Counted from the stretch's first letter, positions 1-9,491 are shown. The stretch is 64,000 nucleotides of DNA from Gammaproteobacteria bacterium (GCA_036381015.1 DASVDR010000029.1:160676-224675), one strand, 5' to 3'. Made by a program: numbers and translations. Notes: generated from the letters alone by a model not told the origin.

Positions 1-313
1 GCTCGTCGGGTAAGCGAAGCTCCGCAACGAAATTCGCGTCGGACAGCGCCGGCGTACCGGCGCCGTTCCCGCCGGTGACCGTGCCGGGCCAGACACCTTC
101 GAGGTCCGCCTTCAACTGCCGGAGCGCGATCCGCGCCGACTCGGCGTCCGGCGCCTCGTACCAGCACAGCATCCGTCCCCCGTCGGCTGACAGAAAGCTC
201 TGTTTCCAGGTCACGCGATGCAGGTCGAAGCAGCCGCCTGCCTCCGCGGTCAGGACGACGTCCTCGGGCGTGATGGGCGGGTCGATCGACCGAAGGTAGA
301 ACACATCGCTCAT
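1..313 (-). CDS. DUF4242-like small protein, C-terminus cut by window edge
   Basis: An ATG at 311-313 opens a minus-strand frame that runs without a stop to the first base, so only the first ~104 residues are seen. The stretch SADGGRMLCWYEAPDAES, followed by a helix, resembles the ferredoxin-like DUF4242 family (SCO4226-type nickel-binding proteins), where a similar CxYEAP element is typical. It lies upstream of, and in the same direction as, the flavin monooxygenase. The function is unknown and the family call rests on motif memory only. Confidence 0.6.
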   Translation of the reverse strand, partial: MSDVFYLRSIDPPITPEDVVLTAEAGGCFDLHRVTWKQSFLSADGGRMLCWYEAPDAESARIALRQLKADLEGVWPGTVTGGNGAGTPALSDANFVAELRLPDE

Positions 314-416
314 CGGTTGATCCTCCGATCGCCGCTAACGATACGGATGTTCATTCGACCGTGCGCCAAAGGCAAGGGGACCGCGCGATCGGGCGTTTCA
401 TCCTCGTCGTCGGGCC

Positions 417-1721
417 TCAACCGACGGCGCCCCGCGGCATGCGCCCGCCGCTGCCAAGCCGCAAGCTCGCGGCGAGGTGTGCGCAGAGGTCACGCGCATC
501 GTCCTCGGCGCCGTGGATGAAGCTCGATTTGCGCCGGCGCATGAAATTGAGCCCCAGCACGTACAAGCCGGGCGCATCCACGACTCCGCCGTCGTGACGC
601 AGCCGGCCCTTGTGATCGAAGACCGGGACGTGCAGCCACGCATAGTCCGGCCGGAAGCCTGTCGCAAAAATCACGGTCGAGATGCGCTCGCGGGCGAGAT
701 CGACGCAGAGGCGCGGCGCGTCTCCGACCCGCGTCGCCGCGAAGCGCTCGGGCGGTGCGAAGGCAGGGCGGTCGCCGTGCTGCGCGGCCCAGTCGTCGAG
801 CCTGTCCAGCAGGCGCGCGAGCTTCAGGTCGGCCATCGCGCAATGGTTGCGCAACGAGCCCGAGAACTGCGCCTTGCCGTCCTCGTCGATGCCGACCAGG
901 CGGCCGACGAGCTCGATCCCGCGTTCCGTGAGCGCGTTCAGATCGAGCGTCGCGCGCTCGGACGTTCCGACGAGCTGCGGCGACGGCACGCGCCGCGCGC
1001 GGACGATGTCGTCGACCTCGTCGTAGCGTTCGTCGAGGATCCCGACGGCGTCGAGCCACCATTGGATGTCGAGCCCGCGGTAGACGCGCGGCATCCGGAT
1101 GTGCTCGCCGACGGCGAGGATCACGCGCCGCCCCGAGCGCCGAATCTCGTCCGCGAGCTGTATTCCGCTCGCCGACGCGCCGACGACGAGGACGCCGCCG
1201 CCATCGAGCTGGTCCGGATTGCGATACGTCTTCGGCGTCAGCGTCGTGACCGACTTCGGCAGCGCGGCGGCGGCGGCAGGCACGGCCGGAACGCCGTGCG
1301 CGCCGCTCGCGAGGACGACCGCGCGGCAACGCCAATCGCCGCGATCGGTCGCGACGCGGTAGCCGCAAGCCTCCGCGACGACCGACGTCACCGTCGTGTG
1401 CGGCTTCACGGACGCGCCGATAAGCCTCGCGTAGCCGTCGATGAACTCGACGACGTCGCTTACGCTCATGTAGCCGTCCGGGTCCGGGCCGCGGTAGGCA
1501 TAGCCCGGCAGCCGGCTCTGCCAGTTCGGCGTCAAGAGCCGCAGCGAGTCCCAGCGCTCGCGCCGCCACGAGTTCGCGATCTCGCCGCGCTCGAGCACGA
1601 CGTGATCGATCGAGAGCTCGGCGAGGCACCGGCTCATCGCGAGCCCCGCGTGGCCGGCGCCGATGACGACGACGTCGACGGCGCCGGCCGGCGGATAGCG
1701 CCTTCGAGGAGCGCGGATCAC
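417..1721 (-). CDS. Flavin-containing monooxygenase (CzcO/FMO-like)
   Basis: This 434-residue flavoprotein is of the class B monooxygenase/CzcO type, predicted to use NADPH and FAD to oxygenate a small substrate. An N-terminal FAD-binding Rossmann motif (VVVIGAGHAGLAMS, residues ~17-30) is followed by NSWRRERWDSLRLLTPNW, typical of this family. A second dinucleotide motif, VVGASASGIQLADE, lies mid-protein and an ATGFRPDY motif near the C-terminus. The start is GTG at 1721, overlapping the TGA of the upstream OsmC gene by four bases (GTGA), so the two are translationally coupled. The substrate cannot be read from the sequence. Confidence 0.88.
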   Translation of the reverse strand: MIRAPRRRYPPAGAVDVVVIGAGHAGLAMSRCLAELSIDHVVLERGEIANSWRRERWDSLRLLTPNWQSRLPGYAYRGPDPDGYMSVSDVVEFIDGYARLIGASVKPHTTVTSVVAEACGYRVATDRGDWRCRAVVLASGAHGVPAVPAAAAALPKSVTTLTPKTYRNPDQLDGGGVLVVGASASGIQLADEIRRSGRRVILAVGEHIRMPRVYRGLDIQWWLDAVGILDERYDEVDDIVRARRVPSPQLVGTSERATLDLNALTERGIELVGRLVGIDEDGKAQFSGSLRNHCAMADLKLARLLDRLDDWAAQHGDRPAFAPPERFAATRVGDAPRLCVDLARERISTVIFATGFRPDYAWLHVPVFDHKGRLRHDGGVVDAPGLYVLGLNFMRRRKSSFIHGAEDDARDLCAHLAASLRLGSGGRMPRGAVG

Positions 1722-2278
1722 TTGACCTCCACCGCGACGTTCGTCGGGTTCGTCACGATGTCGAAGACGGCGGAGCGCCGCTGCGACTGCGCGACGAGCG
1801 CGGCGATCTCTTGCTCCGTGGCATCCGCATCGACCTCGAAGACGACCTTGATCCCGTCGAAGCCGTTGCGCACCTCGCTGTCGATGCCGAGGATGCCTTG
1901 CAGGTCCATGCCGGCTTCGAGCGTCGCCTTCACGGAGCGCAGCTGAATGTTCCGGTGCTGCGCGACGGTCGCGATTCCCGCCGTGAGACAGGACGCGAGC
2001 GCAACGAGCACGTACTCGACCGGCGTCGCGCCGTTGTCCTCCGCGGCGAAGAGCTCCGGGTGATCGGCGTCGTAGTGGAACTCGGTCTTGTGCGATTGCT
2101 CCGCGCCGAGCCCGAAGAAGCCGTGCACGACGGAGCGGCTATGGGTGCCGTTGACCCACGCGCACGTGGCACGCCATTTGAAGCGCGCCGCCTCCGGCGC
2201 TTCGGTCAGTGCCTGCCGGGCGCCGAGCAGCGCTTCGACGTTGACGCCGTTGTCGACCTTGTTCGCGGTGATGTTCAT
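1718..2278 (-). CDS. OsmC family protein
   Basis: A 186-residue OsmC/Ohr-fold protein, a family of thiol-dependent hydroperoxide-detoxifying or organosulfur-binding proteins. The ATG at 2278 (MNITANKVDNG) is preceded by GGGGAG at suitable spacing; an upstream in-frame ATG at 2329 would add 17 unlikely residues. VNGTHSRS and the conserved ALASCLTAGIA block carrying the second cysteine are visible, as is the central helix of the fold. It is coupled by a 4-base overlap to the flavin monooxygenase, suggesting a joint oxidative or xenobiotic role. Confidence 0.88.
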   Translation of the reverse strand: MNITANKVDNGVNVEALLGARQALTEAPEAARFKWRATCAWVNGTHSRSVVHGFFGLGAEQSHKTEFHYDADHPELFAAEDNGATPVEYVLVALASCLTAGIATVAQHRNIQLRSVKATLEAGMDLQGILGIDSEVRNGFDGIKVVFEVDADATEQEIAALVAQSQRRSAVFDIVTNPTNVAVEVK

Positions 2279-2441
2279 GTCGGGTGCTCCCCTCTGGTTG
2301 TGCTTCGGGACCGGTCGGCGACCGGGCATGGAGCGCAGCTTGCGGGCGGCGCGTTGGACCGAGCGTGGGAGCGGGCGTGGAATTTTCAGACGGAAGCGTG
2401 GAAACGCGTGCGGCGCGGGCGGCGATCGAAGCCGGCCGCGC

Positions 2442-5400
2442 TCACGCCGGACGCGCCAGCGGCGCCGTCAACGCGGCAGCGCGCTCACGAGCCCAAAGCG
2501 CGACGGGCGCCGTCTCGAGACGGGCGAGCGCCGCTGCGTGGCGCTCGAAGCCGGCCTCGTCGTTCGCCGCGCGGCTCGCGAGGGCCAGCGCGACGTGAGC
2601 GAGCATCATGTCGGTGGCGCGGTCGAGCGCCTCGGCACAGTCGAGCGCTTCGGTCGCGCGGTCGAGCGCGGTCTCGTGCCGGCGCCGTTCGATGTCGAGG
2701 AGCGCGGCGCGCGTCAGCGTATAGGCCATTCGATGCTTCGCGTCGGCGGAACGCAGATCCTCGAGAGCGGCCTCGAGCGGTGCGGTCTCGTCGGTCAGTG
2801 CGTAGTGGCACAAGCCGTCGAGCGCATGCGCGAAGGGCCGCTCGCTGCCCTCGCGAATCTTCTCGCCGAGCTCGATCAGCGATGCGCAATACGCCTTCGC
2901 CGCGTCGAAGCGTTCGCGCTCGAGCTCGATCATCGCCAGATACTCGTTGGCCTGGAACTCGCTGATCCGGTCGCCCGCGGATTTCGCGAGGGCGCGCGCC
3001 TCCTTGAAGAGCCCGACGGCTTCGTCGAGCTTGTTCTGATGGAAGCGCAGCATGCCGAGCGCGCCCGGGATCGCGCAATGGCTCATGCGCTTGCGCTTCG
3101 CGAGAGCTTGCGCCTCCATCAGCAGGGCCTCCGCCTGCGAGAGATCGCGCTCGAGCATCGCGAGGCAGCGCGCGGCCTCGGCGAGACCCGCGATGTTCTC
3201 GGCCTCGCTGCCGCCCCGCGCGACGCGCTCCGCCTGCAGAGTCTCCTCGTGCGCGCCCGTCCAGCGGCCGTGTTGCCAAAGCACGTAGCTCGCCATGTTG
3301 TAGCCGCGGCGCGCGTGCGCCATCGCACCGTGGTCGAGCGCCTGCTCGGCGAGCGCCGCGTATTCGGCCGCGGCCGCTTCCCAGTCCTCGACGGGTGCCG
3401 CGGCAAGCAGGATCTCGCGCAGCTCGAGCGTGAGGCAGACGCGTTCCGCAGGCGCAAGGCGCTCGACCCACTGAAGGCCCTTGCGGGCCAGCGAGAGGGC
3501 CTCCTCGTTCGCGAAGAATCTCAAGCACAGCCTCCCGGCCGAGACCATCGCGCGTGCGCAGAGGCCGGCGTCGCCGCTTTGCGAGGCGTGGTGCGCGAGA
3601 TCCGCCGCGTGCGCGAGGTCGAGCGCCGTGTCCTGCTCGAGGAGCTCCGCGACCCGCCGGTGCATCGTGCGGCGGCGCGCCGGCGAGATACTCGAGTAGA
3701 TGCTGCGCGCGATGAGATCGTGCGAGAAGCGGAAGCCGCGCTCCGTCGGCAGCAGCATCGACTGACGCGCGGCCGTCTCGAGCGCCTCGCCGATGCCGTT
3801 CCAGTCGAGGCCGCTCACCCGCGCGAGCGTGGCTTCATCGATGCGCGGCGCGAGCACCGCGGCCCAGCGCAGCACGTCGCCGCTCTCGTGATCGAGGCGC
3901 GCGAGACGCTCCTGGACGAGCTCGTCGAGCGACTGGCCGCTGTCGCCGGCGGCCTCGGCGCGCGCAAGCTCGATCGCGAGCAGCGGATTGCCGCCGCATT
4001 CGCGGCTGAGCCGCGTGCCGTTCGCCTGCGGCACGCGCGTGCTGATGAGCGCGCGCAAATCCGCTTCGGGCAACGGCCCGAGCTCGATCTCCTCGAGCAG
4101 CCCCGCTTGGCGCAGCTCGCGCAGCATGCGGCGCACCGCGGTGTTGTCGCGCAGCTCGTCCTCGCGGGTCGCCAGGACGCCGACGAACGGTTGATCGCGG
4201 TTCGTCCGCGCGACGTAATGCAGCGCCGAGGCGCTCGACTCGTCGCCCCAGTGAAGATCGTCGAATAGCACGACGACGGGCTGCACGCGGGCGCGCTCCG
4301 CGACGAGCTCGCCCAATGCGCGGAACAAGCGGTCGCGGTTGGCCTCGTCGACGTTGGCAAGAACATCGCCGAAGACATCCGCCGTGCCGTTGGCCGCGGC
4401 GCGGTGCAGCGCGTCGATCCACAATGCGAACGGGCGGATCGACTCCGACTCGAAGGCACACGCTTCGAGCATGAATGCGCCGGCATCGCGGGCGAGCCCT
4501 GCGGCGGCTTCGAGCAGGCGGCTCTTGCCGATGCCGGGCTCGCCGCAGACGAGCACGAGTCGGCCGCGTCGCTCGGCGACCGCGCGCGCGAGCGCGGTCG
4601 CGATCCGCTCGAGCTCCTCGTCGCGACCGATCAACGCCGTGTCGCCGGCGCCGCCGGGGGCCTTCGGCGGCTGCGGGGCACCCGCGGCCGCGCGACGCTC
4701 CGCGACGCTTGCGCGATGCTCCGCGACGCTCGCGCGCCGAGCCTCGACCGACTCCGCGCCGCCGGCGGCTCGCCGCGCGCCGGGCTCGCCCCGCAAGGCC
4801 CGGTACAGCGCCCCGGTCGGCGCCGCGCCCGCCTCCTGCAACAGCCGGGCGCCGGTTCGATACTGCTGCTCCGCCTGATCCGTCCGGCCGAGAGCGACGA
4901 GCAGCCGGATCAGCGTCGCGCGCGCAGTTTCATCGTAAGGCGCAATGCGCACGAGCTCGTACGCGTGCGGCAGCGCGCGCTCGGGCTCGGTCTCGAGGCG
5001 CCGCACGAGCGCGGACAACACGCGCGACTGCGCTTGCAGGGCCCGCTCCCGCTCCGCGCAGCACCAGGCGTCGAAGTCCTGGAACGCCGACAGACTGAGG
5101 CCCTCGAGGAAGTGCCCGCGATAGCGCGCGGCCGCGGCCTCGAGCGCGTCGAGCGACACGTGCTCGAGGCCTCCGCCCGCGAGCGCGTGCAGCGCGAGCA
5201 CGTCGATTTCGACGTCGCTCGCGTCGAACGCGACGCTGTTCCGATCGGCGACGATCCGCTGACGCGAATCGTCGTCCACGAGGCGGCGCAGCTTCGAAAG
5301 GCTCCAGCGGAGCGAGCCGCGCGGGTCGTCCGGGATCTCCCACAGCAGGTCGCACAGATGCTCGCGTTGGAACGGCCGGCCGTTCAGCGCCAGGTAGGCA

Positions 5401-5498
5401 AGAAGCGCACGCGTCTTTTTGGACGGGGGCAGCTCGACGCTCGCCCCGTCGCGAAGGATTTCGAGCCCCCCGAGGAACTTGAGCTCGAGCGCGGCCAT
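2442..5498 (-). CDS. AfsR-like regulator: wHTH-BTAD, AAA ATPase, TPR
   Basis: A large 1018-residue signal-transducing transcription factor. Residues ~1-95 form an OmpR-like winged helix, ~98-245 a bacterial transcriptional activation (BTAD) domain and ~288-600 an AAA/STAND-type ATPase with Walker A GEPGIGKS (319-326) and a Walker B-like VVVLFDDLHWGD. The C-terminal third is alpha-helical and TPR-like. This layout is that of SARP/AfsR and related STAND activators. A linker near 255-270 contains a doubled RASVAE element. It is divergent from the cysteine synthase-glutaredoxin operon with a ~186-base shared intergenic region, so it may control that operon; the ligand is unknown. Confidence 0.88.
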   Translation of the reverse strand: MAALELKFLGGLEILRDGASVELPPSKKTRALLAYLALNGRPFQREHLCDLLWEIPDDPRGSLRWSLSKLRRLVDDDSRQRIVADRNSVAFDASDVEIDVLALHALAGGGLEHVSLDALEAAAARYRGHFLEGLSLSAFQDFDAWCCAERERALQAQSRVLSALVRRLETEPERALPHAYELVRIAPYDETARATLIRLLVALGRTDQAEQQYRTGARLLQEAGAAPTGALYRALRGEPGARRAAGGAESVEARRASVAEHRASVAERRAAAGAPQPPKAPGGAGDTALIGRDEELERIATALARAVAERRGRLVLVCGEPGIGKSRLLEAAAGLARDAGAFMLEACAFESESIRPFALWIDALHRAAANGTADVFGDVLANVDEANRDRLFRALGELVAERARVQPVVVLFDDLHWGDESSASALHYVARTNRDQPFVGVLATREDELRDNTAVRRMLRELRQAGLLEEIELGPLPEADLRALISTRVPQANGTRLSRECGGNPLLAIELARAEAAGDSGQSLDELVQERLARLDHESGDVLRWAAVLAPRIDEATLARVSGLDWNGIGEALETAARQSMLLPTERGFRFSHDLIARSIYSSISPARRRTMHRRVAELLEQDTALDLAHAADLAHHASQSGDAGLCARAMVSAGRLCLRFFANEEALSLARKGLQWVERLAPAERVCLTLELREILLAAAPVEDWEAAAAEYAALAEQALDHGAMAHARRGYNMASYVLWQHGRWTGAHEETLQAERVARGGSEAENIAGLAEAARCLAMLERDLSQAEALLMEAQALAKRKRMSHCAIPGALGMLRFHQNKLDEAVGLFKEARALAKSAGDRISEFQANEYLAMIELERERFDAAKAYCASLIELGEKIREGSERPFAHALDGLCHYALTDETAPLEAALEDLRSADAKHRMAYTLTRAALLDIERRRHETALDRATEALDCAEALDRATDMMLAHVALALASRAANDEAGFERHAAALARLETAPVALWARERAAALTAPLARPA

Positions 5499-5684
5499 GA
5501 CGCGAATTGTAGTTCCGGCCCTTCACGGGGCAAACGGTCGCAGGCCGGGCGAGCCGCGCATGCGGCGGCTCCGAGCCCGAATTCCAACGCTCCGGGCACG
5601 AAAAACCACGCTCGCTTCCACGGCCGCTGCCACGCTCCGCCGTCAGGATGGCCCTCCAGCGCAAACCCCTTCGAGGAGAAACGC

Positions 5685-7178
5685 ATGGCTCGCTTCGACA
5701 ACATTCTCGAAACGATCGGCAACACGCCGCTCGTCAAGCTCGGCAAGCTGGCGCCGGCGGGTGTGAACGTGTACGTGAAGGTCGAGTCCTTCAACCCGAT
5801 GGGCTCGGTCAAGGACCGCATGGCGCTCGCGGTGATCGAGCGCGCGGAGCAGACCGGAGAGCTCGAGCCGGGCCAGACCGTCGTCGAGGCGACGAGCGGC
5901 AACACGGGCATCGGTCTGGCGATGGTCTGCGCCCGGAAAGGCTACCCGCTGGTCGTCACGATGGCGGAAAGCTTCAGCATCGAGCGCCGCAAGCTGCTGC
6001 GCTTTCTCGGCGCGAAGGTCGTCCTGACGCCGGCGGCCGAGAAGGGCACCGGGATGCTCGCGAAAGCCGTCGAGCTCGCCGAGACGCACGGCTGGTTCCT
6101 GTGCCGACAGTTCGAGAACGAGGCCAACGCCGACGTGCACTCGCAGACCACGGCGCAGGAGATCATCGCCGACTTCGCGGGCGAGCGCCTCGATTACTGG
6201 GTCTCCGGATTCGGCACCGGCGGCACGTTGAAAGGCGTCGCGCGCGCGCTGAAGCAGGCGGGGCTGCCGACGAAGATCGTCGCCGCCGAGCCCGACAATT
6301 CGCAGGTGCTCGGCAGCGGCATACCGCAACGGCGCGCTCCGGACGGCACGCCCGCCGAGAGCCATCCGCGCTTTCGTCCGCATCTGATGCAGGGCTGGGC
6401 GCCCGACTTCATCCCGAAGCTGACCGAGGACGCCGTGGCCGCGGGTCTCATCGACGAGATCGTGCCCGTATCCGGGAACGACGCATTGCACCTGGCCCGC
6501 GAGCTCGCGCGCCAGGAAGGCATCTTCGTCGGCACGTCGAGCGGCGCGACACTCGCGGCCGCGCTCGACGTCGCGCGGCGCTCGCCGCCCGGCACGAACG
6601 TCGTCTGCATGCTGCCCGATACCGGGGAGCGCTACATGTCGACCCCGCTGTTCGAGCACATCGGCGAGGAGATGACGGAGGAGGAGCTCGCGCTGTCGCG
6701 CTCGACGCCGAGCTGCCGCTTCGATGCGCCGCCGCCGGCGCCCGCGCCCGCTGCCGCGGCACCGACGCCCGCCGCGCTCGATCCGGACGCCGAGCGCTTC
6801 GTCGACGACGTCGTTCGGAACGAGCCCGTCGTGCTGTTCGCGCTCGAGTGGTGCGAGTTCTGCTGGTCGGTCCGCAAGCTCTTCGCGCGGCTCGGCATCG
6901 AATACCGCAGCGTCGACCTCGACTCGGTCGAATACCAGGCCGGCGACAGGGGCGGCAAGATTCGCGCCGTGCTCGCCGAGCGCACCAACGCGAGGACGAT
7001 CCCGCAGATCTTCGTCGGCGGCGAGCACATCGGCGGCTGCACGGATCTCTTCGACGCCTGGCGCAACGGCTCGCTGCAGCGGCGGCTCGAGGAGCGCGGC
7101 ATCCGTTACGCCAAGAGCGCCGACGTCGACCCCTACGCGCTGTTGCCGAAGTGGCTGCAGCCGCGCAAGACCGCGTGA
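5685..7178 (+). CDS. Cysteine synthase fused to C-terminal glutaredoxin
   Basis: A 497-residue fusion. Residues 1-~335 are a PLP-dependent O-acetylserine sulfhydrylase (CysK) with NTPLVKL, the PLP lysine K43 in NPMGSVKDR, the TSGNTG substrate loop and the GTGGT phosphate-binding loop. An Ala/Pro-rich linker (~345-365) leads to a glutaredoxin domain with CEFC at 390-393, TIPQIFVGGEHIGG (cis-Pro and glutathione-site region) and a final helix. CysK proteins usually end near 310-330 residues, so the domain is an addition. The start ATG has GAGGAG upstream. First gene of an operon with a 2OG oxygenase (11-base gap) and a CMD-like protein. Redox control, or glutathione-dependent handling of the product, is inference. 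Confidence 0.9.
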   Translation: MARFDNILETIGNTPLVKLGKLAPAGVNVYVKVESFNPMGSVKDRMALAVIERAEQTGELEPGQTVVEATSGNTGIGLAMVCARKGYPLVVTMAESFSIERRKLLRFLGAKVVLTPAAEKGTGMLAKAVELAETHGWFLCRQFENEANADVHSQTTAQEIIADFAGERLDYWVSGFGTGGTLKGVARALKQAGLPTKIVAAEPDNSQVLGSGIPQRRAPDGTPAESHPRFRPHLMQGWAPDFIPKLTEDAVAAGLIDEIVPVSGNDALHLARELARQEGIFVGTSSGATLAAALDVARRSPPGTNVVCMLPDTGERYMSTPLFEHIGEEMTEEELALSRSTPSCRFDAPPPAPAPAAAAPTPAALDPDAERFVDDVVRNEPVVLFALEWCEFCWSVRKLFARLGIEYRSVDLDSVEYQAGDRGGKIRAVLAERTNARTIPQIFVGGEHIGGCTDLFDAWRNGSLQRRLEERGIRYAKSADVDPYALLPKWLQPRKTA

Positions 7179-7189
7179 AGGAGAAAGTC

Positions 7190-8143
7190 ATGACCACGAG
7201 CACGTTGCCCGTCATCGACATCAGCGATCTCTCGAGCGGCGAAACCCTCGACGCGATCGACGCCGCGTGCCGAGACTGGGGCTTCTTTCAAATCGAGCGA
7301 CACGGCATCGACGAAGGCCGCATCCTCGCGCTGAGGAGGCAGATGCGCGCCTTCTTCGCGCAGCCGCTCGACGTCAAGCGCGAGATCCTGCGCACGGCCG
7401 ACAACCCTTGGGGGTTCTACGATCGCGAGCTCACCAAGCACACGCCGGACTGGAAGCAGATCTACGACTACGGGCCGCCCGACGGGGGCGTGATCATGCC
7501 GCAGTGGCCGGCCGCGTTGCCCGAGTTTCGGGGCGCGATCCAGGGCTTCTATGAGGCGTGCTATGGGCTTGCGCTGCGGTTGCTCCGCGCTATCGCGGTC
7601 AATCTCGGCATGCCCGCGCGGTACCTCGACCCGTATTTCATGCCGGAGCACACGAGCTTCCTGCGCCTCAACTACTATCCGAAGTGCCCCAAGCCGGCAC
7701 GGCCGACGGATCTGTCGATGGCGCGCGACGGACATCTCGGCGTCAACCATCACACCGATGCCGGCGCGCTCACGCTGCTGCTGCAGGACGAGCAGCCCGG
7801 CCTCGAGGTCTTCCACGACGGCGCATGGCACCTCGTCGAGCCGCGGCCCGATGCTCTCGTCGTCAACATCGGCGACATCGTGCAGGTGTGGTCGAACGAC
7901 CGGTATCAGGCGGCGCTGCATCGCGGATTGGTGAGCGCCGAGGCGGCCCGGTTCAGCGCGCCGTTCTTCCTGAATCCCGCCTACAGCGTCGAGTATGCGC
8001 CGCTTCCGTCGACCGTCGACGCATACCGCCCGCCGCGCTACCGGCCGATCAACTGGGGCGATTTTCGCGCGCGTCGCGCCGCCGGCGACTACGCCGATCA
8101 CGGCCGCTACGTCCGCATCAGCGATTGGCACCTCACGGAGTAA
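7190..8143 (+). CDS. 2OG-Fe(II) oxygenase, isopenicillin N synthase-like
   Basis: A 317-residue non-haem iron dioxygenase of the IPNS/flavanone hydroxylase type. The N-terminal DIOX_N region begins LPVIDISDL, with WGFFQIERHGI. The Fe(II) triad is H188 and D190 (HTDAG) plus H244 (ALHRGL). R254 in ARFSAPFF is the usual 2-oxoglutarate carboxylate ligand (RxS). ATG has AAGGAGAAAGTC just upstream and lies 11 bases after the CysK-Grx stop, so the genes are co-transcribed. The substrate is unknown; an amino-acid or sulfur-containing product of the upstream enzyme is an inference from context. Confidence 0.9.
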   Translation: MTTSTLPVIDISDLSSGETLDAIDAACRDWGFFQIERHGIDEGRILALRRQMRAFFAQPLDVKREILRTADNPWGFYDRELTKHTPDWKQIYDYGPPDGGVIMPQWPAALPEFRGAIQGFYEACYGLALRLLRAIAVNLGMPARYLDPYFMPEHTSFLRLNYYPKCPKPARPTDLSMARDGHLGVNHHTDAGALTLLLQDEQPGLEVFHDGAWHLVEPRPDALVVNIGDIVQVWSNDRYQAALHRGLVSAEAARFSAPFFLNPAYSVEYAPLPSTVDAYRPPRYRPINWGDFRARRAAGDYADHGRYVRISDWHLTE

Positions 8144-8154
8144 GGAGCACCGAG

Positions 8155-8796
8155 ATGGCTTTCATCGAGACGATTTCCGCACAGGACGCCACGGGCGACG
8201 TGAAGGCGATGTACGAGCGGCAATTTCTGCACTACGGCTACGTGCCGGGCTATGCCTTCGTGTTCTGCCACCGTCCGGAGATCATGCGGCTGTGGGCGCA
8301 GCTTCAGTCCGGCATCAAGCGCCACATGGACAAGCGGCGCTTCGAGCTCGTCACGTTCGCCGCGGCGCATGAGCTGCGCAGCACGTTGTGCTCGCTCGCT
8401 CACGGCAAGGCATTGACCGAGTTCTTCTCCGCGGCCGACGTCATGGCGATCGCGCGCGGCGATAAGCCTGCGGCGCTCAGCGACGCGGAGGCGGCGATGC
8501 TCGAGTTCGCCCGTAAGGTCGCCCGCGATGCGGCGTCCGTGACGGCCGGCGACGTCGAGCGGCTCAAGGGTTTAGGGTTCACGGACGCCGAGATCTTCGA
8601 CATCACCGCGACGGCCGCCGCGCGTGCATTCTGGACGAAGGTGATCGAGTCGCTCGGCGTCGAAGCCGATGCGCCGTTCCATGCAATGGACCGCGATTTC
8701 ACGGAGGCGCTGACGGCCGGACGGCCGCTCGTCGCCCCCGACGACGCCGCGGGAGCGGGAACGCTTACCGACTGCCGGGCGCGAAGCGCCGGCTGA
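8155..8796 (+). CDS. Carboxymuconolactone decarboxylase-like (AhpD-fold) protein
   Basis: A 213-residue all-helical protein resembling the CMD/AhpD and peroxidase-related family. The helix holding LCSLAHGKAL matches the family's CxxxxxH region, but only one cysteine is present where AhpD-type peroxidases have CxxC, so a classical thiol peroxidase cycle is unlikely. It begins 11 bases after the oxygenase with TAAGGAG overlapping the previous stop and closes the three-gene operon. Role unknown; it may be a decarboxylase/isomerase-type partner rather than a peroxidase. Confidence 0.75.
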   Translation: MAFIETISAQDATGDVKAMYERQFLHYGYVPGYAFVFCHRPEIMRLWAQLQSGIKRHMDKRRFELVTFAAAHELRSTLCSLAHGKALTEFFSAADVMAIARGDKPAALSDAEAAMLEFARKVARDAASVTAGDVERLKGLGFTDAEIFDITATAAARAFWTKVIESLGVEADAPFHAMDRDFTEALTAGRPLVAPDDAAGAGTLTDCRARSAG

Positions 8797-8823
8797 CCGG
8801 GCGCAACGGCTCATCGGCGCGGC

Positions 8824-9468
8824 CTATTTGCGAGAACGACGGCTTTTCTTGCGGCCGGCCGAAGTCGGCTGGGCGCGGTAGCGCAGCCCGTCCACGAGCA
8901 GCGCGACCATCCGCCGTGCCTGCTCTTGGCTTCCGCCGTAGGCGTCGGTCTTGCAGAGTCTCGGGACCGCGAACAGCAGCTCGTCGGGGTCGACGTCGGA
9001 GCGGATATCGCCCGCGTCGATCGCTGCATCGAGCAGAGCCTGCAACGCCGGCCGAATTCGCTCGAGGAAATAGGTCGGCAAAGACTGGAAGGCGGAGTCG
9101 CCCGAGGAAAGCGCGCCCGCAAGCCCTCGCTTCGCGGCGATGAAATCCACGTAACGCTGCATCCACCGCGCAAGCGCTTCCCCTGGATCATGCTCGGCCG
9201 CAAGTTTCGCAGCTGCGTCTGCGCAGGCGTCCACCTCGTTGCGAAAGACCGCCACCACGAGGTCCGAGCGCTGCGGGAAATGGCGATAGAGCGTGCCCAC
9301 GCCGACGCCGGCCTTTTCCGCGATCTCCCTCGACGGGGCTTCGACGCCCGAAGTCGCAAAGACCTTCATCGCCGCTTCGACCAGCGCTTGGGCGTTGCGG
9401 CGCGCGTCTGCACGCACCGGGCGCGCCTCTTGGTTTTGCGGCGGGGAGGATGTCTTCCGGTTGCGCAC
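8824..9468 (-). CDS. TetR/AcrR family transcriptional repressor
   Basis: A 214-residue one-component repressor. The N-terminal helix-turn-helix around residues 35-70 includes GVEAPSREIAEKAG and VGTLYRHFPQRSDLV, the hallmark TetR recognition-helix region. The C-terminal ligand domain resembles the TetR group whose effector is usually unknown, and the tail is basic (RKKSRRSRK). Its ATG lies 24 bases from a nested palindrome at 9492-9538, a strong candidate for its own operator. The gene is convergent with the CMD-like gene and divergent from the VOC gene. Confidence 0.9.
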   Translation of the reverse strand: MRNRKTSSPPQNQEARPVRADARRNAQALVEAAMKVFATSGVEAPSREIAEKAGVGVGTLYRHFPQRSDLVVAVFRNEVDACADAAAKLAAEHDPGEALARWMQRYVDFIAAKRGLAGALSSGDSAFQSLPTYFLERIRPALQALLDAAIDAGDIRSDVDPDELLFAVPRLCKTDAYGGSQEQARRMVALLVDGLRYRAQPTSAGRKKSRRSRK

Positions 9469-9491
9469 CTATGGATCCATCTACACCATTG

